Positions 8,621 to 16,082 of a stretch of DNA of 64,000 nucleotides are shown here, one piece after another (the first letter of the stretch is position 1; each line of letters opens with the position of its first letter). Source of the stretch: an uncultured Pseudomonadota bacterium. Lineage in GTDB: Bacteria > Pseudomonadota > Alphaproteobacteria > RF32 > CAG-239. Made by a program: the position numbers and the translations under genes. The notes below the pieces were generated by a model that saw only the letters and a list, made by a program, of their open reading frames with translations, was not told where the DNA came from and did no database searches. The stretch spans positions 51,440 through 115,439 of the forward strand of contig CABUUO010000005.1 of assembly GCA_902494875.1 (NCBI GenBank), given 5' to 3'.

Positions 8621-9397
8621 TTATTTTCCACTCTTTTGAATCAGAGTATACAGGTCTGTCAGAGAATGCTCTATTTCCTGAAGCGCAACCGGATCCTGAA
8701 GATGGTGGTTGCTTTTTTTGAGCAGTTTGACAACAGTCTGAGGATAAGAAATTTTGTCAGACAGTTTCAAAATGACATCCCAGTTTACAAAATTGTCCTG
8801 TTGTCCATGAATGAGATGAACGGGACAACCAATGTCAATTTTTTCTTTCTGCGTAAGGTCATTGACGTGAAAACTGGTCCATAATTTCTGTGTGAAGACA
8901 TAGTGATACTTTTCAACAGAGGCCTCGACAAAACCGGTGTCTGCCAATATCTGACGTTGTTCGGGCGTCGAACGGGCAATCAGTTGCTTTATCAGATCCG
9001 GTGCCGTTGCGAGACTCAAAAAGCCCTTGATCCGCTGCGGATATTCTTCGGCCATACACATTCCGAGCCAGCCGCCGACGCAATGGCCGACGACTAACAA
9101 AGAACCGGTGAGGCGGTGCTCAATGATGTCTCTCAGCTGTTCTTTCCAGATTTCAAAATCACAGTCTGAAAAGTTTTTTTCATCCAGCCCATGGCCGAGA
9201 AGTTCACATCTGTAAAAATTCAATTTGAGATTTTTGCTGATGCTTTTGATTTTTTCGACTTTACGGGCCCAGGGATTGGATTGCAGCCCATGGATGTAAA
9301 CAACGGTTAAGTCTGCATCGGGGTTAAAAATGCATTCTTCGTAATTAGTCGTATGCCGCTTGAAACGGTACAACTTTTTCTCAATAGTTAGGTTCAT
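8621..9397 (-). CDS. Alpha/beta hydrolase with a cysteine nucleophile
   Basis: The 258-residue protein has an alpha/beta-hydrolase fold: an oxyanion-hole strand VVYIHGLQSNPWA (about residues 32-44), a nucleophile elbow VVGHCVGGWLG (about 101-111), a late acid in HGQQDNF and a catalytic His in SNHHL. The nucleophile codon is TGC, so the usual GxSxG reads GHCVGG, giving Cys in place of Ser. Cys nucleophiles are known in dienelactone hydrolases but are rare in this lipase/esterase-like subgroup. No signal peptide is present, so the protein is probably cytoplasmic. The leader before the ATG is AT-rich and shows no Shine-Dalgarno sequence. The substrate cannot be deduced. Confidence 0.8.
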   Translation of the reverse strand: MNLTIEKKLYRFKRHTTNYEECIFNPDADLTVVYIHGLQSNPWARKVEKIKSISKNLKLNFYRCELLGHGLDEKNFSDCDFEIWKEQLRDIIEHRLTGSLLVVGHCVGGWLGMCMAEEYPQRIKGFLSLATAPDLIKQLIARSTPEQRQILADTGFVEASVEKYHYVFTQKLWTSFHVNDLTQKEKIDIGCPVHLIHGQQDNFVNWDVILKLSDKISYPQTVVKLLKKSNHHLQDPVALQEIEHSLTDLYTLIQKSGK

Positions 9398-9566
9398 AGT
9401 AATTTGGGTTTTAATAATAAATATATTTGCTTTTACTTTAACGTAAATTGCGGTTTTGTCAAATTCTATTCTGCTGTTTTGTTTTTAACCCAAGGGCAGG
9501 AATGGGTTGACAAAAAAATTTTTTGTATTAAGGTAGCGGAGTTTTTTTATTATAAATTTTAAGAAT

Positions 9567-10001
9567 ATGTCAAAATTAAGAGAAATTAAAGTGTCTTCAA
9601 TCCAAGACGGTTTGAAGCGCATGCAGGCGTTCCTATTTGCGAATATGTTGGACAACGAATTGGAAGTTGACGATCCTCATGCAGAAAATCCAAATTATTT
9701 TATTAAACTGGTTTGGCTGTTTCGGGATGCCGACGGTGAAAACAAAGTAGGATGCCCCTGTTTTGCCAGTGATTTTCGCGGCATATTGCCATCGGGAGAA
9801 AAAGTTCACGGCATAGTCTATGTTAAAGTTTTTGCCGACAAGGACTATCGAATGGTCAGTATGCATATTGTCAGAGATGAGGCAAATTTTGATGTCGATG
9901 AAATTTGCGACGGCGATGAAATCAGAATGCATGATGATGAAGGCCGTTATGCGGACGAGCTGTTTGTATATAAGGACGGCGTTATCGAAAAAATCGGCTG
10001 A
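9567..10001 (+). CDS. Hypothetical acidic protein
   Basis: The 144-residue protein is not recognised. It is strongly acidic towards the C-terminus (DEICDGDEIRMHDDEG) and ends in a beta-rich segment (ELFVYKDGVIEKIG). No signal peptide or membrane segment is visible. The start is preceded by an AT-rich leader without a Shine-Dalgarno sequence, like several other unknown genes here. A good terminator follows, so it is a monocistronic unit. Confidence 0.7.
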   Translation: MSKLREIKVSSIQDGLKRMQAFLFANMLDNELEVDDPHAENPNYFIKLVWLFRDADGENKVGCPCFASDFRGILPSGEKVHGIVYVKVFADKDYRMVSMHIVRDEANFDVDEICDGDEIRMHDDEGRYADELFVYKDGVIEKIG

Positions 10002-10023
10002 GAATTTTCTTTTAAGAGAAGAG

Positions 10024-10056
10024 ACCCGCGGAGTTTACACTCCTGCGGGTTTTTCT
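10024..10056 (+). terminator. Intrinsic terminator
   Basis: ACCCGC and GGAGT pair with ACTCC and GCGGGT, with a single bulged T, and are followed by TTTTTCTTT. It ends the gene at 9567. Confidence 0.85.
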
Positions 10057-10123
10057 TTGAGCGAAGCAAATTTATCCTTGACTAACAGATGTGAATCGCC
10101 TATTTTGAGTGCTGACTGGTGAC

Positions 10124-10200
10124 GGGCCCATAGCTCAGTTGGTTAGAGCAGGCCGCTCATAACGGTCTGGTCGTTGGTTCGAGTCCATCTGGGCCCACCA
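10124..10200 (+). tRNA. tRNA with CAT anticodon, probably tRNA-Ile2 (lysidine type)
   Basis: The 77-base cloverleaf includes an encoded CCA. The acceptor stem GGGCCCA pairs with TGGGCCC. The D-arm is AGCTCAGTTGGTTAGAGC. The anticodon arm GGCCG-CTCATAA-CGGTC carries CAT, and the T-arm has the loop TTCGAGT. CAT can be elongator Met, initiator Met or Ile2. The acceptor pairs C4-G69 and C5-G68 are those recognised by the lysidine synthetase TilS, so Ile2 is favoured. It is not an initiator, because it has a normal G1-C72 pair. The T-stem has a T50-T64 mismatch. Confidence 0.85.
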
Positions 10201-10238
10201 TAAAGTAAACCCTCCCTTGCGGAGGGTTTACTTTATGG
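10198..10238 (+). terminator. 18-bp perfect hairpin overlapping the tRNA CCA end
   Basis: Bases 10198-10215, starting with the tRNA CCA, are perfectly complementary to 10221-10238 around a CTTGC loop. There is no strong T-run, so it may be a processing or termination hairpin. A diverged copy of the same hairpin, also starting at a CCA, occurs at 10386-10424. Confidence 0.6.
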
Positions 10239-10240
10239 TA

Positions 10241-10370
10241 AGTTAGACAGCTCGAACCAACGAGAAGTTGGTTTGACTACAAGGACTAGGCGAGACGGGC
10301 GTATCGCCGGTTTGCTCGGGAGAGCGAAAGTCCGCCCGTGCGGCCAAGGCTTTGAAAAAGCCGAGGGTCA
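10241..10370 (+). other. Structured segment between the tRNA and its duplicated 3' end
   Basis: This 130-base segment has no convincing ORF but several good hairpins. AACCAAC-GAGAA-GTTGGTT (10255-10273) is perfect. ACGGGCG (10295) pairs with CGCCCGT (10333-10339) and encloses TTTGCTC-GGGA-GAGCGAA. GGCTTT-GAA-AAAGCC lies at 10348-10362. The run GCTCGAACCAACGA (10250-10263) is close to the reverse complement of the tRNA T-arm. It could be a structured RNA, a mobile palindromic insertion or the debris of a second tRNA copy. I do not recognise the family. Confidence 0.45.
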
Positions 10371-10424
10371 GTCCATCTGGGCCCACCATAAAAAAACTCT
10401 CCCTTGCGGGGAGTTTCTTTATGG
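10371..10424 (+). repeat. Duplicated tRNA 3' end plus hairpin
   Basis: Bases 10371-10388 repeat exactly the last 18 bases of the tRNA (10183-10200), and the identity continues through TAAA. It is followed by a hairpin homologous to the one at 10198-10238, with arm changes that largely keep pairing and the same CTTGC loop. The copy begins inside the T-loop, a position typical of integrase attachment sites, but no integrase gene is present. Confidence 0.75.
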
Positions 10425-10501
10425 TTAGTTTATTGGTAGTTCAGGCTGACGAGACTGCCGATGGAAGTGTTTGGCCGGTGTTTGGTGTCGATGTTGCCTG
10501 G

Positions 10502-11086
10502 TTATTCCTTGTCTTGTCGGCAAATGCACGAAGTCAGATGGTCATTAATGAAACCGGTGGCCTGCAAATAAGAATAGCAGATTGTGGTGCCGAAGAATTT
10601 GAATCCTCGTTTTTTCATATCCCGACTGATGGCATCAGACAGCGGAGAGGCGACGGGAACTTCGTCTAACGATTGGAAATTATTGACGAGCGGTTTCTTT
10701 TCGGGAAAAAATGACAGAATGTAATTGTAAAAGCTGCCGAATTCTTTTTGGATAGCAAGAAACAGCCGCGCGTTGACAATGGCAGACTTTATTTTCAGGC
10801 GGTTTTTGACGATGCCGTCAAACAGCATTAACCTTTCAACGTCTTCATCCGTCATTTGGGAAACCCGTTTTGCGTCAAAGTTGTAAAAGGCTCGGCGGTA
10901 TCCCTCGCGTTTTCGGAGAATGGTAATCCAGCTCAAACCGGCCTGCGCGCTTTCAAGAATCAAAAATTCAAATAGGGTTTTGTCGTCTTTGGCGGCTTTT
11001 CCCCATTCTTCATCGTGGTATTTTACATAAAGGCTGTCGGTTCCGCACCAGCCGCAGCGTCCGTTTATTATATCCTGCATCATCAT
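10502..11086 (-). CDS. tag: DNA-3-methyladenine glycosylase I
   Basis: The 194-residue protein excises 3-methyladenine from alkylated DNA in base-excision repair. Family hallmarks are the N-terminal RCGWCG and YHDEEWG blocks, LFEFLILESAQAGLSW (substrate pocket with the catalytic Glu) and GFKFFGTTICYSYLQATG. The near-terminal NDHLTSCICR supplies the remaining His and Cys of the structural zinc site seen in E. coli Tag. Length is normal. Three successive ATG codons occur at the start, and the choice among them changes only two residues. It is transcribed towards the tRNA region and is not in an obvious operon. Confidence 0.95.
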   Translation of the reverse strand: MMMQDIINGRCGWCGTDSLYVKYHDEEWGKAAKDDKTLFEFLILESAQAGLSWITILRKREGYRRAFYNFDAKRVSQMTDEDVERLMLFDGIVKNRLKIKSAIVNARLFLAIQKEFGSFYNYILSFFPEKKPLVNNFQSLDEVPVASPLSDAISRDMKKRGFKFFGTTICYSYLQATGFINDHLTSCICRQDKE

Positions 11087-11241
11087 TGTCCGTGTTTTGC
11101 CGGTTGGAGATAAAATTTTGTTTTCGGGATGAATAATATCTGCTTTTGACGGAAAGGCAAGTCGTTTTAGGATTGTTTTTTACCAATGACACTGGTATGG
11201 TGAAACGAAAGAAAGATTATTTCGTAGGAGCCTGGAATATT

Positions 11242-11862
11242 ATGAAAAGCGGAGAACAGTGGCTGAACTGGGCAAAAGAGCTGCAGTCCATTGCACAGAA
11301 CGGTCTGACATATACGAAAGACGTTTTTGACCAAGAGCGTTTTGAACGGGTTCGAGAGATAGCTGCGGAAATTGTGAGCCGATACAGCGGGCTGTCCGTA
11401 AGACGGGTTAAGGATTTGTTTTGCAACGAAACGGGATTTCAAACTCCTAAACTGGATACCAGAGGCGTGGTATTCAAAGACGGTAAAATATTGCTCGTCA
11501 GGGAAAATGATGGACGGTGGTCTTTGCCCGGAGGATGGGTGGATTTTGACCAGACGGTTAAGACCAATACCGAAAAAGAAGTGAAGGAAGAGGCCGGACT
11601 TGAGGTTCGGGCCGTTAAAGTTTTGGCTATTCATGACCGCAATCAGCATAATAAGCCGGTTTACGCTTATAATGTCTGCAAATTTTTTGTGCTATGCGAA
11701 GTTATCGGCGGCAGTTTTCAAAAAAATGCAGAAACTACTGAGAGCAGGTATTTTGCGAAGGATGAACTTCCGCCGCTGGCTGAAGAAAAGAACAGCAAAG
11801 AGCAGGTTGAAATGTGTTTTTCCGCATATTCGGACGCGGCGTGGAAAATGCCGTTTGATTAA
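11242..11862 (+). CDS. NUDIX hydrolase with N-terminal helical domain
   Basis: The 206-residue protein combines an N-terminal helical domain (WLNWAKELQSIAQNGLTYTKD, as in the PF12535 nucleoside-diphosphate-X hydrolase group) with a NUDIX domain whose box is visible as GGWVDFDQTV...EVKEEAGLEV. The fold hydrolyses nucleoside diphosphates linked to another moiety. Relatives act on sugar or choline nucleotides, but substrate cannot be fixed from sequence. The start at 11242 is chosen because AGGAG lies 11 bases upstream and the domain begins there. In-frame upstream ATGs would add a poorly conserved extension. It diverges from tag. Confidence 0.88.
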   Translation: MKSGEQWLNWAKELQSIAQNGLTYTKDVFDQERFERVREIAAEIVSRYSGLSVRRVKDLFCNETGFQTPKLDTRGVVFKDGKILLVRENDGRWSLPGGWVDFDQTVKTNTEKEVKEEAGLEVRAVKVLAIHDRNQHNKPVYAYNVCKFFVLCEVIGGSFQKNAETTESRYFAKDELPPLAEEKNSKEQVEMCFSAYSDAAWKMPFD

Positions 11863-11886
11863 AGCGGACATATTGGTGTTTGGGAA

Positions 11887-11939
11887 AATAAAAAAAAATC
11901 AAACGGTCGAAGTGTTTTTAGCAATCGGCCGTTTGTTTA
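11887..11939 (-). terminator. Intrinsic terminator, mainly minus strand
   Basis: CAAACGG (11900) pairs with CCGTTTG (11929-11935). The A-run at 11887-11898 becomes a T-run on the minus strand, so it terminates the small gene at 11946-12140 and may also serve the NUDIX gene. Confidence 0.65.
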
Positions 11940-11945
11940 CTTATT

Positions 11946-12140
11946 TTACAAATTGTATTTCTTTATGTTTTCGATTGTTTTGAGGACATAATTCTGCTGT
12001 CGGGGCGAGAGTGTGCAAAAATTGTTCAACAGTCGATACCATTCCGGCGGCAGAAGTTTTCTGAATTCTTCAAGCTTTTCATGGTTTGTGACGGTTAGTT
12101 CTTTAGTTGTAGTTGTCTTAAAATTTTTAATATCTTTCAT
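11946..12140 (-). CDS. Small hypothetical protein
   Basis: The 64-residue product starts at an ATG with AAGGAA six bases upstream, better supported than an in-frame start 13 codons earlier. It has an N-terminal Lys/Thr-rich stretch, then LLPPEWYRLLNNFCTLSPRQQNYVLKTIENI, which looks helical. It diverges from the XRE regulator at 12238 with about 100 bases between them. No family is recognised. Position next to a regulator suggests shared control but not a function. Confidence 0.6.
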   Translation of the reverse strand: MKDIKNFKTTTTKELTVTNHEKLEEFRKLLPPEWYRLLNNFCTLSPRQQNYVLKTIENIKKYNL

Positions 12141-12237
12141 AGTTAATTCCTTAGATATGTATTTTATTGTTGTCTGCATAATATTTTATGAAAAGTTGTT
12201 CGTGGATAAACAATCTGTTTCAAGGTATAAGCATAAT

Positions 12238-12585
12238 ATGAAAGAAGATGCAAAGAAATATCTGGGCTTAAAAGTCCGAGCAATTCGCGAAGCCGCAGGA
12301 ATGACGCAGGAAGAATTGGCAGCGACCTGTGATGTGAGTTGGCGTACCATTTCAAACCTGGAAAGGGGTACGGTGGTTCCCGATCTTTTAATGATTTATA
12401 AAATCTCTCAGGAATTTAACGTCAGCATGGACGATATGCTGAATAATAAAGCGGTTAATAATAAGAGCCTGTCCCGTCTGGAGAAGGAAAATCAGGTTAT
12501 GGAGAAAATCAGAAAGACGGACGACAATCTTCTGGATTATATTGACGAGCAGCTTCGTCTGCTGTTAAAGCATTTTAATCATTGA
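12238..12585 (+). CDS. XRE-family transcriptional regulator
   Basis: The 115-residue protein has a Cro/CI-type helix-turn-helix at about residues 10-65 (LKVRAIREAAGMTQEELAATCDVSWRTISNLERG...VPDLLMIYKIS). A short helical, charged C-terminal part follows, probably for dimerisation. The start was set at 12238 because the domain begins eight residues later. Upstream in-frame codons give a hydrophobic tract that looks like noncoding sequence. Its 3' end overlaps the convergent small gene at 12579 by seven bases. It may regulate the two small minus-strand genes that flank it. Confidence 0.85.
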   Translation: MKEDAKKYLGLKVRAIREAAGMTQEELAATCDVSWRTISNLERGTVVPDLLMIYKISQEFNVSMDDMLNNKAVNNKSLSRLEKENQVMEKIRKTDDNLLDYIDEQLRLLLKHFNH

Positions 12586-12779
12586 TGGCGGCGCAGTTCG
12601 CTGTCAACGGCTTTTTCAAAACATTTATAAGCTAAAAGTACATAAAAGCCGCTTTCCTTGATGGAATAGCGACTTAGCGTTTGATACAGGTTTTCGAACT
12701 GGCAATTGATTCCGCTGACTAGGCTGCGATACTCTTCTGAATCGGTATCTTCTATTTTCGCAGTTTCCATAATACTCAT
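12579..12779 (-). CDS. Small hypothetical protein
   Basis: The 66-residue product is preceded by AAGGGGG at a good spacing, which supports the start. It is helical in appearance (QFENLYQTLSRYSIKESGFYVLLAYKCFEKAVDSELRR) with no signal peptide or family match that I recognise. It ends inside the last codons of the convergent XRE gene. Confidence 0.6.
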   Translation of the reverse strand: MSIMETAKIEDTDSEEYRSLVSGINCQFENLYQTLSRYSIKESGFYVLLAYKCFEKAVDSELRRHQ

Positions 12780-12887
12780 TGTTCTGCCCCCTTATAAACA
12801 TTGTTGAATAGTTTGTTTTTTTGTGTATTATGTATTTCATATTTATAAAATTGTGAAGAAACTAATTTCATATAAGGCTTATATAAA

Positions 12888-13769
12888 ATGGGGATTAAGG
12901 ACAAATCTATCTGGGCTAAAGAGATTCTGAGCTTTCTGGAGACAGCCAAGAACGGAACCATTAACGGTACGGCCGAGGCCAACGCTATGAAGCAGTCCAA
13001 CCTGTCCAAAACCCTGAAAAATTTTGAAGCCAAACTTCGTTGTCAATTACTGGAGAGAAATTACAGCGGCGTCAGGCTGACCGAGAACGGGCGCGAGGTT
13101 TTTAAGGTTGCCTGCGATTTGGATAAGGTAATATACAAGGTCAAAAATTTTTCTGTTTCCGATAAGAACGTTTCGGGAAAAATCCGCCTGTGGACCAGCG
13201 ACGGTTTGGGTACGGGATATTTGTCATCCTGTTTGTCTGAGTTTATAGCCAAATATCCTGACGTGAAAATAGATATTGTGTGTTCTCTTGACAGTCCGAA
13301 GTCTATATCCACGACAGATATGGCCATTGTTTATGACGAACCGGAATTTGATGACGGAGAGATTGTTTCCCGTTATGAGCTGAAGTTTGGTCTTTTCGCC
13401 TCGATGGATTATCTTTCTAAGTTTGGATATCCCAAAGATGTTAAAGACCTGCAGGAAAACCATCGGATTTGCGACAGGGAAAACTTTGCGGGCGTTTGGC
13501 CGCAATGGAAGAAGATTATAGAAGGAGCGAAGTCGGTGGTGGCGACGACCAATTCTTCGGCGATGATGCTGCGCATGACGCGGGACGGTATCGGCATAGG
13601 CTTGCATCCGATTGCCATCGGCAAAAGAGAGAGCGAGTTGATTCATTTGTCGCAACTGGGATTGAAACTCAGTCATCCGTTTTGGATCGTATCCCATAAA
13701 GACGGGCAGGGGGTTCCAAAAATCAAGGCTTTGATTGAGCATATCAGAGAAGTAACTTTGCAATTATAA
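12888..13769 (+). CDS. LysR-family transcriptional regulator
   Basis: The 293-residue protein has an N-terminal winged helix-turn-helix (about residues 8-68, with KNGTINGTAEANAMKQSNLSKTLKNFEAKL and LLERNYSGVRLTENG). A periplasmic-binding-protein-like effector domain follows from about residue 95 (GKIRLWTSDGLGTGYLSSCLSEF). Family members bind a small-molecule coinducer and control nearby or divergent genes. The coinducer is unknown. The last 26 bases overlap the convergent short LysR-like gene at 13744-14304. Confidence 0.88.
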   Translation: MGIKDKSIWAKEILSFLETAKNGTINGTAEANAMKQSNLSKTLKNFEAKLRCQLLERNYSGVRLTENGREVFKVACDLDKVIYKVKNFSVSDKNVSGKIRLWTSDGLGTGYLSSCLSEFIAKYPDVKIDIVCSLDSPKSISTTDMAIVYDEPEFDDGEIVSRYELKFGLFASMDYLSKFGYPKDVKDLQENHRICDRENFAGVWPQWKKIIEGAKSVVATTNSSAMMLRMTRDGIGIGLHPIAIGKRESELIHLSQLGLKLSHPFWIVSHKDGQGVPKIKALIEHIREVTLQL

Positions 13770-14304
13770 AGTCAAAAAATTCCAGCGCATTTGGGTTCTG
13801 TTCGCTGCAACAAATCCATATTTTTTGGAAAAGGCCGCTACCGATGTGCAGTTCGGTACAGCTTCTTTCTTTTTCGGCCGGCGGCGTGTTGGTGATTTTG
13901 ACGTCGGCCAAAATATCTTCCTCAACAAAATTCAGATGTATGCGGGGGTGTTGCTGCTCAAATTCCCGGCAATCGCATAACTCCAGATTGGGAGATATGT
14001 AGATGTTGAGAGAACGGTCTCCGGCGCCGCCGTTTTCATGCCAGGCGGCAAGTTTTTGGATGAGCTGCTTCAGTTCAACGGCCTGTCCGGCAATTTTCTG
14101 TCCCTGTAATGTCGGCGAGCAGCCTTGAGGCGAGCGCTTCAAGAGGCGGGTGCCGATTTGCTTTTCAAGATTGCTGATGATTAAGCTCAGGTTGGAAGCT
14201 TTGATGCCGTTGTTTTCGGCGGCTCGGCTGATGGATTTGCAGCGAATCGTTTCGTGCAGGTAGAGAATACCGCGAATCAGGTTAATGCTGCTTTTAATGT
14301 TCAT
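13744..14304 (-). CDS. Short LysR-like regulator
   Basis: The 186-residue product begins with a LysR-type helix-turn-helix (about residues 8-65, with SISRAAENNGIKASNLSLIISNLEKQIGTRLLKRSPQG split over the two helices). Only about 100 further residues follow, instead of the usual 200-residue effector domain. It is thus a shortened or degenerate LysR protein. The ATG at 14304 is chosen because the domain starts there; the open frame continues upstream only as antisense of the acetyltransferase gene. It diverges from that gene with 96 bases between, so it may control the acetyltransferase and EamA genes. No Shine-Dalgarno is evident. Confidence 0.7.
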   Translation of the reverse strand: MNIKSSINLIRGILYLHETIRCKSISRAAENNGIKASNLSLIISNLEKQIGTRLLKRSPQGCSPTLQGQKIAGQAVELKQLIQKLAAWHENGGAGDRSLNIYISPNLELCDCREFEQQHPRIHLNFVEEDILADVKITNTPPAEKERSCTELHIGSGLFQKIWICCSEQNPNALEFFDFIIAKLLL

Positions 14305-14400
14305 TTTTTTTAATCCGTGCAAGTTGTGACTCAAAATATATAACCTATTAATAAAATTAGTATATTCTAAATTTGATTTGGTCAATCTAATAATCGTTGT

Positions 14401-15015
14401 ATGGATACTAAAACAATCATTAAAGTTGAATTGGCCACTTCCGAAGAATTGTATAAAGGAGCCATGGCCGTAAGAAAACAGGTCTTTGTGAAAGAGCAGG
14501 GAATTCCTGAAACGAAGGAATTTGACGGCAATGATTTTTGTGCTGCCCATGTTGTGGCCTATGTCCAGAAAAATAAAAGAAGATTGCCTATCGGCACTAT
14601 GAGAATACGTTTTTTTTCCGATTTTGTAAAATTTGAACGTATGGCTGTCATTCGCAATTTTCGCAAGACGGAAGCGGCTGAAGACATTATGCAGTATGGT
14701 TTGAAATATGCTTCCGAAAAAGGTTATCGCCAAGTTTACGGCATGTGCAAAAAAGAATTGCTTCATCGTTGGGAGCGATGCGGATATCATGAGATTCCCG
14801 GTGCCGAGCACGTCTGCCAGAACGGTATGGAGCTGATACCGATCAGCTTGGACATTGCCGAGAATCCGCAGGCGGTAAAAATGACTTCGCATCCGTCTCT
14901 TCTGACGGCTCTGGAAGGACGCTGGCACAGGGAGCAGCAAGAGGAAGCCAAGAGTTCCTCAGGTCTTAAGGCCGTGTTCTGGAAACTGAAAAATATCGGA
15001 AAAAAACAATATTAG
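14401..15015 (+). CDS. GNAT-family N-acyltransferase
   Basis: The 204-residue protein has GNAT features: an N-terminal strand-helix (AMAVRKQVFVKEQGIPETKEFD), a core strand pair (PIGTMRIRFFSDFVKFERMAVIRNFRKTEAAEDIM) with the acetyl-CoA loop region, and a C-terminal KGYRQVYGMCKKELLHRWERCGY block. RKQVFVKEQGIP-type starts are common in GNAT proteins acting on amines and in acyl-homoserine-lactone-synthase-like proteins. About 45 residues after the domain form a charged tail. The substrate is unknown. It diverges from the short LysR-like gene and is followed 88 bases later by the EamA transporter. Confidence 0.8.
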   Translation: MDTKTIIKVELATSEELYKGAMAVRKQVFVKEQGIPETKEFDGNDFCAAHVVAYVQKNKRRLPIGTMRIRFFSDFVKFERMAVIRNFRKTEAAEDIMQYGLKYASEKGYRQVYGMCKKELLHRWERCGYHEIPGAEHVCQNGMELIPISLDIAENPQAVKMTSHPSLLTALEGRWHREQQEEAKSSSGLKAVFWKLKNIGKKQY

Positions 15016-15103
15016 CTTTTTTACGCAGAGAGGCTGGCAGTGGTCTCTTTTTTTTGTGGCACCGATGATTATATATGAAAAAAATCAATCGGGAGGTGCG
15101 GAT

Positions 15104-15994
15104 ATGGGATATTTTTTGGCTCTGGCCGCGGTTTTTTTCTGGAGTTTTAATTTGATTGTCGCCAGTTATTTTGCGACGACGCTGATGCCTTTTGAAATTG
15201 CTTTCGGCCGTTGGCTGGTTGCCTGTCTGATTTTGGTGCCGGCTGCCTGGGCAGGAATCAAACAGAATTATCGGCTGCTGCTGGACAACTGGCCGTTGAT
15301 TGCAATGCTGGCGGTGACAGGCATTGTTCTGGACAATACGCTGATTTATTATGCCGGAAGAACCGCCTCTGCCGTCAATATGGGCGTTTTGGACGTGACA
15401 GGACCGATTTTTCTGGTCATTCTGACCAGAATTTTTCGAAAAATCGAAATCAGGCCACAGCAGATTGCAGGGTTGTCAATTGCCGTTTTGGGCGTATTGG
15501 TGATTATTTTGCGCGGCGATTTTACCCGGTTGGGACAGATGAAACTTGTGAGCGGCGATTTTTGGATGCTTCTCAACACTTTTTGTTTTGCCGTGTATTC
15601 GCTGCTGCAATCCAAACGTCCGGCCACGGTTTCGCAACCGGTGTTCCTTGCTGCGACAGCGGTTTTAGGCGTGATTATCCTTTTTCCGTTAATGTGGTGG
15701 GAGGTCGGCGAAAAACGCCTGTTGACGATGAACGGCGAGGATCTGGCGGTGTTGGTTTATCTCGGTATTTTTAACTCGGTGATTTCCTATCTGGCATGGA
15801 ACACGGCGCTGGCCAAAATCGGCAACGTCAAAACCAGCATTATTTATTATCTGTTGCCCATATTCAGCGGAGCAGAGGCTTATTTTATCCTAAACGAGCA
15901 TATATACGCGTCGCAGATATGGGGCGGTCTTTTGGTCGTCGCCGGTATTGCCATGGTCAGTCTGACCGGGGGCAAAGAGCAGACGCAGGCGTAA
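15104..15994 (+). CDS. EamA/DMT-family metabolite exporter
   Basis: The 296-residue inner-membrane protein has about ten hydrophobic segments arranged as two EamA repeats (first beginning YFLALAAVFFWSFNLIVASY, second SGDFWMLLNTFCFAVYSLLQSK). Family members export amino acids, nucleosides or other metabolites. The start at 15104 is set by GGGAGGTG six bases upstream. An upstream in-frame ATG would add a hydrophilic 16-residue stretch with no ribosome-binding site. It may be co-transcribed with the acetyltransferase, as in acetylate-and-export pairs, but this is inference. Confidence 0.88.
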   Translation: MGYFLALAAVFFWSFNLIVASYFATTLMPFEIAFGRWLVACLILVPAAWAGIKQNYRLLLDNWPLIAMLAVTGIVLDNTLIYYAGRTASAVNMGVLDVTGPIFLVILTRIFRKIEIRPQQIAGLSIAVLGVLVIILRGDFTRLGQMKLVSGDFWMLLNTFCFAVYSLLQSKRPATVSQPVFLAATAVLGVIILFPLMWWEVGEKRLLTMNGEDLAVLVYLGIFNSVISYLAWNTALAKIGNVKTSIIYYLLPIFSGAEAYFILNEHIYASQIWGGLLVVAGIAMVSLTGGKEQTQA

Positions 15995-16082
15995 GGCTGT
16001 TGTTATCAGTTGAATTTTAAAAGTTGTTTTTGTCAAAGCTACCGATTATGATTAATTCAATTTAATCATTTGAGAGGCTTTG

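Noticed and set aside
10241..10388. Group I intron interrupting a second tRNA copy
   Set aside because: No 5' half of a second tRNA precedes the segment, and I cannot see the paired P4-P6 and P7 core elements of group I introns. The first tRNA is complete.
14305..14940. N-terminal extension of the short LysR-like gene to 14940
   Set aside because: The extension is antisense to the acetyltransferase gene and has no LysR character. The DNA-binding domain starts right after the ATG at 14304.
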